Of a stretch of 64,000 bases of DNA, positions 45,106-52,602 are shown one piece after another. Every line of letters begins with the position of its first letter. Position 1 is the first letter of the stretch. The notes below the pieces were generated by a model. That model saw only the letters and a list, made by a program, of their open reading frames with translations, ran no database searches and was not told the DNA's origin. Position numbers and translations under genes: made by a program. This DNA comes from Barnesiella sp. (GTDB lineage Bacteria; Bacteroidota; Bacteroidia; Bacteroidales; Muribaculaceae), in assembly GCA_014801075.1 (NCBI GenBank), contig JAAVEW010000019.1, positions 10,006 to 74,005 on the forward strand, read 5' to 3'.

Positions 45106-46104
45106 TCATCGCGATTTCATGAAGCGGAAATTGGCTTTTTGCAAGGGGAAGAATAGCGACATGATGGCGCCCTCGACAGTGGCGTAGGGACTCATATCGT
45201 CAATGGCTTTTCCCTCGCTGTCAATCCAATACAGGTTATACGTATTGACAAACGGAGTTGGGATAAGCCGTCCCTTTAATGCTCCCGGACTCCAGCGGTG
45301 AGAGGCGACCTCTGCTCCGGATAAATATATAAGGTCATAACCGCCATCATCAGAGGGGAGTAGCGCCAATTTGTAACGGCCACCTTTCAGTGCCATTTCG
45401 GTCTCGACATCCTCGTCAAAAAATTCCCAGATGCCGCAGCGGTTGTCAGTGCAAAGTGTCAGCGCATCGGTCACTGACTGCTCGTCGGGATAGATTTGCT
45501 CTATGTTGGGCACAGGAATGAAGAGTGCGGAATGGCGGTCGACTGTGATATTATAGCGCGATGAAACCGAGGCTATATCTACGAAACCTTCAAAATCAAC
45601 GCTTCCGGCCGGTTCGAGATATCGGCTTCCGGCTGAGATTGAGATTCTTTTGCCGTCGGGTTCAAGGCGCAGGAAAATCGTCGATTTTGATATTGACAGG
45701 CTGCGCCCGAAATCCTTGCTGAACATCTCTTTACCGTCAACTGTCATGGATATCACGATGCTCTCGTCGTGGTCAAAATCATATTTGTTGCGCTCTACTT
45801 TCCTGACGTTGACATTGATTGTTCGGTTGTCGATAGTATCGTTGAGCGTCAGCGTCCAGTCAATCTTACCCGTTGCATCGGGATGCACTCCAATTTCAAT
45901 GCGTTTCCCCTCAGCATCGTCGCCGTAACATGAGAATGTGAGGGCGTCACCGGCTTTCACGGCTACAGGATTGACTGTTATTGCGCCGTCATACTCACCG
46001 ATATAGGCAACTGCGGCGAGCGGAGTGGCAAGTGATGCTGCGACAAGAGAGGTGCGCACTTGTCGTGTCAACCGTCGGGAGAGAGTATGGGTGTCAGTCG
46101 GCAT
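45106..46104 (-). CDS. hypothetical exported protein
   Basis: A 332-residue protein I do not recognise. It has an N-terminal basic stretch and hydrophobic segment (SLVAASLATPLAAVAY, about 18-34), suggesting export. The remainder alternates short beta strands (ITVNPVAVKAGDALTFSCYG, IDWTLTLND, TIFLRLEPDGKRISISAG), as in beta-sandwich surface or periplasmic proteins. It overlaps the miaA stop by 11 bp, so it is translated from the miaA transcript. Confidence 0.55.
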   Translation of the reverse strand: MPTDTHTLSRRLTRQVRTSLVAASLATPLAAVAYIGEYDGAITVNPVAVKAGDALTFSCYGDDAEGKRIEIGVHPDATGKIDWTLTLNDTIDNRTINVNVRKVERNKYDFDHDESIVISMTVDGKEMFSKDFGRSLSISKSTIFLRLEPDGKRISISAGSRYLEPAGSVDFEGFVDIASVSSRYNITVDRHSALFIPVPNIEQIYPDEQSVTDALTLCTDNRCGIWEFFDEDVETEMALKGGRYKLALLPSDDGGYDLIYLSGAEVASHRWSPGALKGRLIPTPFVNTYNLYWIDSEGKAIDDMSPYATVEGAIMSLFFPLQKANFRFMKSR

Positions 46105-47014
46105 TGTTACTGATTATTTTCTGCGCCTCGCGGGTGAAGTCGCTGTCGGTCAGTTCGGCCGAAAGCCAGTGTATAGTGTAGCCGCGACGCTCCATGCCGC
46201 GAAACCATGTCATCTGTCGCTTGGCAAACTGATGAATGGCTATTTCAAGTTGCGAGAACATCTCATCGAAAGTGAGACGTCCTATTACATGTTCGGTAAT
46301 GAATTTATATTCAAGACCGTAGTAAATGAGGTCGTCGGGTGAAACTCCGCTGTCGATAAGGCCGCGTATCTCGTCGACCATTCCTTCGTCAAGACGCTGC
46401 TTGAGGCGCGCCGTAATGCGCTGACGACGTTTCTCTCGGTCAATATCCACACCGATTACTACGGCTTCAAGTGGCGAGGGGACAGTGTTGACCGCCTTTT
46501 CGGGATGTTCCTGATAGTAGGATTGGATCTCTATGGCGCGTATGGCACGCTTCTCAGTGTCGACATCGGTTACATTGTGCAACTGCTTCATGGAGGCGAG
46601 AATGCCGGTAAGTTCTTCAAGCGACTTGCCTTGCAGGCTCTCGCGCAGCTCTTTGTTTTCGGGAACATCGGGGAGTTTGAGACCATTGAGCAGCGACTCT
46701 ACATAAAGGCCTGTACCACCGCACACTATGGGCTGTCTGCCTCGGGAGCGAATACCTGCGATAGCGGCGTTGGCATCCTTCAGATAGCGGTGGAGATTAT
46801 ATTTGTCTCCTGCATCGGCAATATCTATCAGATGGTAGGGCACGTTGCCATATTCGTCAAGGTCCTTGCCTGTACCGATTGTCATGCCGCGGTACACCTG
46901 ACGGGAATCACCGCTGACAATTTCACCGTCCATCGCCTCGGCGAGGGCAACGGCACGCCGTGTTTTGCCCGACGCGGTCGGTCCTACGATAGCTATGATA
47001 GGGGAGTTGTTCAT
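46094..47014 (-). CDS. miaA: tRNA dimethylallyltransferase
   Basis: Adds the dimethylallyl group to A37 of tRNAs that read UNN codons. The 306-residue protein has the P-loop VGPTASGKT (10-18), SGDSRQVYRGMTIGTGK, the IDIAD and GGTGLYVESLLNGL motifs, and the C-terminal YGLEYKFI and RQMTWFRG segments. Length is normal for the family. It follows the 444-residue membrane gene by 27 bp and overlaps the downstream unknown gene by 11 bp. Confidence 0.96.
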   Translation of the reverse strand: MNNSPIIAIVGPTASGKTRRAVALAEAMDGEIVSGDSRQVYRGMTIGTGKDLDEYGNVPYHLIDIADAGDKYNLHRYLKDANAAIAGIRSRGRQPIVCGGTGLYVESLLNGLKLPDVPENKELRESLQGKSLEELTGILASMKQLHNVTDVDTEKRAIRAIEIQSYYQEHPEKAVNTVPSPLEAVVIGVDIDREKRRQRITARLKQRLDEGMVDEIRGLIDSGVSPDDLIYYGLEYKFITEHVIGRLTFDEMFSQLEIAIHQFAKRQMTWFRGMERRGYTIHWLSAELTDSDFTREAQKIISNNAD

Positions 47015-47041
47015 GTAACAGAGTTTTGCCGTGAGATTTGA

Positions 47042-48376
47042 TTATTCGCCGAGACCTTTGGTCAGTTTATGCCACAGTCGGCGCAACTTGAAGAACGGCT
47101 TGTCCTCGTTGACGCGGGCCACATAGAGCCAGTTGGCATCATTATAGTCAACATTCCACGACGGCATGTCGCGCAGTCGGAACGTAGGCTTGTAGTGCTT
47201 GATTTCGTAGAGACGGTTACCACTCTTGTCGTAGGCTTTCCAGGCCATAGCCACGGTGTAGATACGGCTGAGTTCGGCTGCAAGGGCGCTTGCCGCCATG
47301 CCTTCGCGTATCATTTGATTTGTTTCGGAGAGTGTGAACCACTGTCCTTTGAGATTTTCCGATGCTTTCTCAAAATCGGTTACGAATGCGGCGTAGTGGA
47401 AAATGTTGTTGTACATAGCTGGGTCGCAGCTCTTGAAAATGAGTTTCGTAGTGGAATCCATCATCTCTGAGGCATCTACAAAGTAATTGTGAGCCTCGTT
47501 ATCCGTAACATTCTCCTTGAATGATATGGTTAATTTGAATGCCGTGTCAACCTTCATGTCGTCGGAGAAAATGACGTCGCCGTTCATAGGCGGCATGCGC
47601 AGCAATATCTTGTCCTCGCATATTACGAGATAGCGTATGGTTGTGCCCTGGCGTTCAATGACTTTGGCTGTTTCGTTGTTCTGGCAGTAGTACGTCCACA
47701 TTGTGTAGTAACGTATGCCGAAGTAGATAAGCGACAGCACATACCACAGTATGGGGCACACCACAAAGAAGTAGTTGTCGGCCTTGTTGATATTTACCGT
47801 TATATAGAAGAATATGTAGTAAACCCATGCGGCGCATGAGATTACAATTCCCGACCAGAAAAGAAATTTAATCTGTTCCTTTGATTCACGCTGGTAAAGT
47901 ACACCTATAAGGCCGCGGTCAATAGCCTCGCCAAGTTTGTTGCGGCAGGTCTGACACGAACGGGGATTGTTGAGTCGAATCATGTTGTACAAGCCGACAA
48001 GCACTATTACGAGGAAAATCTTGAGAACCGGAAGCAAGCGTTGCGGGTCGGTGATGGGCTGTCCCGTGAAGTAATCGATTTGTGCGCGCGACTTGATGAA
48101 CGATGCTGCGAACATCACAATGGCACTCAACAGAAGTATGACCTGCGCCATGTGGGGGATGCGGAAGCATACGGGAGAGGGCTGCACACGGTTGCGTCTG
48201 TCGAGTGCTGTAATTAATCCGACGGAAATAAGGGGTATTATCGGGAGAACTCTTGACGATACCAGCGGGGCAAGTATTATCGGCAACACGATGAAACCAA
48301 CCGAGATAGCCCAGTTGGTCCATAGGGATAAAATACCCTGAGACAGAGTCAATCGACGTTGATGAGAGTGAAACAT
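47042..48376 (-). CDS. hypothetical multi-pass membrane protein
   Basis: A 444-residue protein I cannot name. About six hydrophobic segments lie in the first 240 residues (SVGFIVLPIILAPL, VILLLSAIVMFAASF, LKIFLVIVLVGLYNM, FLFWSGIVISCAAWVYYIFF, YFFVVCPILWYVLSLIYFG). A cytoplasmic CQTCRNKLGE sits between segments three and four; a lone CxxC that might bind metal with partners. The last ~200 residues form a soluble domain with many beta strands (VIFSDDMKVDTAFKLTISFKE) and a C-terminal basic tail. It lies between the dpp4 gene and miaA on the same strand. Confidence 0.6.
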   Translation of the reverse strand: MFHSHQRRLTLSQGILSLWTNWAISVGFIVLPIILAPLVSSRVLPIIPLISVGLITALDRRNRVQPSPVCFRIPHMAQVILLLSAIVMFAASFIKSRAQIDYFTGQPITDPQRLLPVLKIFLVIVLVGLYNMIRLNNPRSCQTCRNKLGEAIDRGLIGVLYQRESKEQIKFLFWSGIVISCAAWVYYIFFYITVNINKADNYFFVVCPILWYVLSLIYFGIRYYTMWTYYCQNNETAKVIERQGTTIRYLVICEDKILLRMPPMNGDVIFSDDMKVDTAFKLTISFKENVTDNEAHNYFVDASEMMDSTTKLIFKSCDPAMYNNIFHYAAFVTDFEKASENLKGQWFTLSETNQMIREGMAASALAAELSRIYTVAMAWKAYDKSGNRLYEIKHYKPTFRLRDMPSWNVDYNDANWLYVARVNEDKPFFKLRRLWHKLTKGLGE

Positions 48377-48478
48377 GTTATCTATATTTTTGTCGTCGGC
48401 CGTTGGGTGAGCGGTCGTGTAAGAGTTAGAGTTAAAAGGCTTGACGCCTTATCGTCGCAGGTGTTCCGGACCTCGGTG

Positions 48479-50668
48479 TCAGAGGTTCTTCTTGAAGTAG
48501 TCAACCATCTTGCCGTAGACTACGGCGCGTGCATCGCAGCCGTTGATTGAATGGTTCATGTTGGGGAACATGAGCATGTCGCAGAGCACGCCGTCGGCCT
48601 GCAGGTGCGATACGTATTCCATTGTGTTGGCGATATGCACGTTATCATCGGCGGTGCCGCACATGATGAGCAGGTCGCAGTCGACGTTACGGGTTTTGAG
48701 CAACGGTGCCGACGCGTTGTAGCCGTCCTCATTGGCGCGGGGTGTGAGCATGTAACGCTCGGCGTAGACGGTGTCGTAGTAGCGCCAGTCGGTGACGGGT
48801 GCGATGGCTACGGCCGCTTTGTAGGGGTTGCCGGGAACAGAGATGGCCATGAGGGTTTCATAACCTCCGTAGCTCCAGCCGCATATACCTATGCGCTCGG
48901 GGTTGACGTAGGGGAGCGATGCCATGTATTTGGCAACGTTGATCTGGTCGATGGTTTCGTAGTAACCGAGATTGCGGTAAACGCAGGTCTCGAACTCACG
49001 ACCGCGGCTGCCGGTGCCGCGACCATCGAAACATGCTACGATATAGCCCTCGCGCGCAGCATAATAGCCCCAGTCGAGAGCCCAGCGGTTGAGCACTTCC
49101 TGCGAGCCGGGACCGCTGTATTGCCACATGATGACGGGATATTTCTGCGTCTCTTTAAATCCGGGAGGGAGTATGAGGTAACCGTTGAGAAGGTTGCCGT
49201 CGGAATTGGCTGTCACGAATTTCTTTTCAGGGAGATTGGCGTAGCGGGAGCGGTAGTCGCTGTTGTTGCCGAGGTCACGTATCTTCTTGCCTGTGTTGCT
49301 CAAAAGCTTGTAGGCGGGAGGTGTGTTGATGTCTGACTCGGTGAGAATGAGCGATCCGCAGCCGGGAGTGAATTGGGCTGTGGCAAACATTGAGGTTGAC
49401 GAGAGGTCGGTCACCTTACCTTTGACGTCGATTTTGCTTACAACTCGATTTAGAGGGCCTGACACGGTTGACTGGTAGTAAACGCTGCCGAGTTTGTCGA
49501 CACCGTAGCATTCCTTCACGTCATAGTCGCCTGATGTTATCTGGCGCAACTGTGCGCCTGCGAGGCTGTACTCGTAAAGATGGCTGTAACCTGAGCGTGA
49601 TGAATTGATAATCACGGACTTCGGTGTGATAGTAAGATTCTCGTAGGTGAGGGGCGAAATCCACTCTTTCGATTCCTCGACGTAGAGCGACTTGACTACA
49701 GTCGACTTGGGGTTCACGCTATAAATCTCCATACGGTTCTGGTCGCGGTTGAGAGTGGTGACGAGCAGCTGCTCGGGAGTGGACGCGTAATCTATGCGGG
49801 GAATGTATTCAATATTGGCATCGGTAAGCGTGATGTCCTTGGTCTTGCGGGTTTCGATGTCGTAGCTGTGGAGCGACACGATAGAGTTACGCTCGCCTGC
49901 AACCGGATACTTGTAGGAGAAGTCACCGGGATAGAGCGCGTATTGATTCATGGGGTTGCATGTGCCCTGATAGAGAGCGAAGTTGTAGAGGGGAACGTCG
50001 GTCTCGTCAAAGCTGACATACGAGAGGGTCTCGCTGTCGGGTGCCCATGCGAGGGTTGACACGCTGGTAAATTCCTCCTCGTAGGTCCAGTCAGTGGCAC
50101 CGTTGATGATGGAATTCTTCACGCCGTTGGTTGTCACGGCAACCTCGGTGTCGTAGTCAAGTTTCTTTATGTATATATTATTGTCGGCCACGAATGCCAC
50201 TGAGCGGCAGTCGGGCGAAAACTTCGGTATCTGCTGGTAGGAATGCTCCTTTGACAGCGGTTTGAGAATGTTACGCTTAATCTCAAACACGTAATATTTG
50301 GCCTTGTAGGAGCGACGATATATCATATTACGGTCAAGCGAGATGAGCAGTTTGGTGCCGTCGGGGCTTATCGAAAAGTCCTCGAATACGCTGATAGATG
50401 CTTCGCGCGTTTTGGCCGAGTTAAATACGGTTTCTATCTCCTTGCCGGTAGCTACGTCATATTTTACAATACGTGTGTAGTCGGGACTTGCCGCGAGATA
50501 GGTGAGTCCGTCGGGCATGAACTTCATTTCGGGGGCCGACTCGGGACGGTTGGCGGGATACACATAAGGTGCAATATCGTTGACTATAGCGTTGCGGGCT
50601 GAGGTAGCCGCAGGGAGAGCAAGAGCGGAGAGTGAGAGTGCTGTTAGTATGTCGGTTCTTATTTTCAT
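48479..50668 (-). CDS. dipeptidyl peptidase IV (S9B)
   Basis: A 729-residue periplasmic or surface serine exopeptidase that removes N-terminal dipeptides ending in Pro or Ala. Signal peptide of about 24 residues (LSLSALALPAATSARN). The DPPIV N-terminal beta-propeller (about 70-470) contains the substrate-binding WTYEEEF (Glu pair). The alpha/beta-hydrolase domain holds Ser599 in GWSYGGYETL, the Asp in CGTADDNVH and the His in NMNHSI. It helps gut bacteria use dietary peptides. It starts 116 bp downstream of the coiled-coil gene. Confidence 0.93.
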   Translation of the reverse strand: MKIRTDILTALSLSALALPAATSARNAIVNDIAPYVYPANRPESAPEMKFMPDGLTYLAASPDYTRIVKYDVATGKEIETVFNSAKTREASISVFEDFSISPDGTKLLISLDRNMIYRRSYKAKYYVFEIKRNILKPLSKEHSYQQIPKFSPDCRSVAFVADNNIYIKKLDYDTEVAVTTNGVKNSIINGATDWTYEEEFTSVSTLAWAPDSETLSYVSFDETDVPLYNFALYQGTCNPMNQYALYPGDFSYKYPVAGERNSIVSLHSYDIETRKTKDITLTDANIEYIPRIDYASTPEQLLVTTLNRDQNRMEIYSVNPKSTVVKSLYVEESKEWISPLTYENLTITPKSVIINSSRSGYSHLYEYSLAGAQLRQITSGDYDVKECYGVDKLGSVYYQSTVSGPLNRVVSKIDVKGKVTDLSSTSMFATAQFTPGCGSLILTESDINTPPAYKLLSNTGKKIRDLGNNSDYRSRYANLPEKKFVTANSDGNLLNGYLILPPGFKETQKYPVIMWQYSGPGSQEVLNRWALDWGYYAAREGYIVACFDGRGTGSRGREFETCVYRNLGYYETIDQINVAKYMASLPYVNPERIGICGWSYGGYETLMAISVPGNPYKAAVAIAPVTDWRYYDTVYAERYMLTPRANEDGYNASAPLLKTRNVDCDLLIMCGTADDNVHIANTMEYVSHLQADGVLCDMLMFPNMNHSINGCDARAVVYGKMVDYFKKNL

Positions 50669-50784
50669 AATCGTATATATAGCGTTGACGTCTGATTTTC
50701 AATTGTTTTGCGGTGTCAATGATGGCCGCGGCGGTCGGTTGCTGAGGGGGGGTAACAGGCTGTGTGACAGGGAAATGACTACAA

Positions 50785-52596
50785 TTACCAGAGCGACATC
50801 TGGGCCGGATTGTTAGGCTCGTCGCGATGGTGCGGTTCCTGATAACCGAACTCCGAGTCAGACATTCCTCCGGGGCGCGCGTTGGTACCTTCGGGGGGCG
50901 TGGAAACAAGCCAGTTGGTATCGTCGAGCGATTCATCAATCGACGAAATCTTGGCCGCTCTCTTTCGCTTGGTACGGGTAGTGTTTTCGGGCGACTTGCG
51001 CAGTCGCTCAATCTCCTCGCGCAGGAGCGCTTCGGACGCAGCCTGCAGTTGCATATTATTCTGAATAGCAGCTTTGAGCGATGCTATCTCGTTATCCTTT
51101 CTCGTGAGCTCATCCATGCTGTCGGCCAGTTCCTTAGTAGCATCGCTGAGTTTCTCTTCAGTATCTTTAATCTGCTGCTGCAATTCGGCGATGCGGTTCT
51201 GGCGGGTTTCGTTAATCTCGTCAATCTTCACGAGCGATTCCTCAAAAGCTTCGAGCGATGCGCGGCTCTCGTTAACCTCCTCGCGGGCCTCATTCAACTC
51301 AGCTTTGGCGGCAGAGAGTTCTTCATTGAGACGCGCAATCTCAGCATCGCGCGATGCAATTTCCCCGGCTGTGCTGTCACTACCTTTCGCAGCATCCTCT
51401 TTGGCCGAACGGATGTCATCGGTGAGTTGCTGTACCTTGACCGACTCGTTGTGGAGTTCGGCATTGACGCGTTGCAGTTCGGCGTGGGCGCCCTCGATAT
51501 TCTCTTTTGCTGCATCAAGTTCCTTGTTGCGGGTTTCGATGAGAGCGAGAGCTTCGGTGAGTTTCTGGGCGAGTTCGGCATTGCGGCTCTCGGAGGCGTC
51601 GGCCGCGAGAATGTCGTAGCGCGACTGGAGGTCGTTGTACTGCTTTTCCTTTTCGGCGAGGGCGAGTTTGGCTGCTGACGCCTTGTGGTTAAGGTCGTTA
51701 ATCATCGCATCGGAAATCTCACACTTCTTTTTGAGTACAATAATATCGTTGGCCATCATTGTGCGCTCGCGCACGATGTTCTCTTTCTGCGCGGTGAGGT
51801 CCTCCACCTTGTCCTTAAGAGCGCTTAACTCTTTGAGTATCCGTTGGTCAACGGCCGGGGTTACGGTGGTTGTTCCGGTTTCCCTCAAATCTTTCAGCTC
51901 CTTGCGCAGCGTTTCGTTGTCGGTGCGCAATGCTTCAAGATCAGTGTCCTGGATTGATACGGCACGCAGTTTGTTGACGAGGCTTCGGTTTTCCAGTTCG
52001 TACTGCTCTTTCTCGGCATTGAAAGCGTCAATCTGTTTTTCCAGATCATGGACGCGTTCGCTTAGAGCGCGTTTCTGGCGCTCGGCCGAAAGTTTCTGCT
52101 CCTGCCATTCCGTACTTGATTCCTCTATCTTCTTGGCTTTCTCGCGCAGGGTTTCAATCTCCTGACGCAACGATGTGCGGTCATTCTCCAGTTTTGCTCT
52201 TATACGCGCATCGGCATCGCGGTCAAGCTGTTCGATATATGATTGCATCGAGCTGTCGAGAGCATCGTGGATATATCGCGCCTGCTTGTCAGGGTCGACG
52301 CTTTCACGCAGAAACTCAGGCAGTGACTGGTTGAAAATCTCCACCACTTTGGTGAAGATTGCTTCCGGGCAGTTAGTTTTTACAGGTTCGGCGGGAATAT
52401 CCTGTTCGGGAAGGACGGCGGCGGGAGCATTGGCCGGCTCGCTTGAAGCCTGTTCGCCGGCGGTAAGTAATTCCCGGTGGCGACGCTGTGCCAGCGGGGT
52501 GACTGTCGCATCACGCTGACCGAGCTCGTTCTCTTCTATTTCATATTCTTCGCCTGAGAAGCCGAATACTGATTTTAATTTTCCAAAAAAAGCCAT
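50785..52596 (-). CDS. long coiled-coil protein
   Basis: A 603-residue protein without signal peptide. Residues 1-100 are acidic and poorly structured (EEYEIEENELGQRDATV). About 125-540 is an almost unbroken heptad-type coiled coil rich in Glu, Ala, Lys and Leu, and the C-terminal ~60 residues are polar (KRKRAAKISSIDES, then a Pro/Asn-rich end closing in MSLW). It has an SMC-like composition but no ATPase heads. It starts 6 bp after the PEP-binding gene's stop, so the two are co-expressed and may form a complex; that is inference. Confidence 0.7.
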   Translation of the reverse strand: MAFFGKLKSVFGFSGEEYEIEENELGQRDATVTPLAQRRHRELLTAGEQASSEPANAPAAVLPEQDIPAEPVKTNCPEAIFTKVVEIFNQSLPEFLRESVDPDKQARYIHDALDSSMQSYIEQLDRDADARIRAKLENDRTSLRQEIETLREKAKKIEESSTEWQEQKLSAERQKRALSERVHDLEKQIDAFNAEKEQYELENRSLVNKLRAVSIQDTDLEALRTDNETLRKELKDLRETGTTTVTPAVDQRILKELSALKDKVEDLTAQKENIVRERTMMANDIIVLKKKCEISDAMINDLNHKASAAKLALAEKEKQYNDLQSRYDILAADASESRNAELAQKLTEALALIETRNKELDAAKENIEGAHAELQRVNAELHNESVKVQQLTDDIRSAKEDAAKGSDSTAGEIASRDAEIARLNEELSAAKAELNEAREEVNESRASLEAFEESLVKIDEINETRQNRIAELQQQIKDTEEKLSDATKELADSMDELTRKDNEIASLKAAIQNNMQLQAASEALLREEIERLRKSPENTTRTKRKRAAKISSIDESLDDTNWLVSTPPEGTNARPGGMSDSEFGYQEPHHRDEPNNPAQMSLW

Positions 52597-52602
52597 AGCA
52601 GG

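Noticed and set aside
50827..51678. Long plus-strand ORFs opposite the coiled-coil gene
   Set aside because: Antisense reading of Glu/Leu-rich repeats gives Ser/Phe/Leu-rich translations; no independent support.
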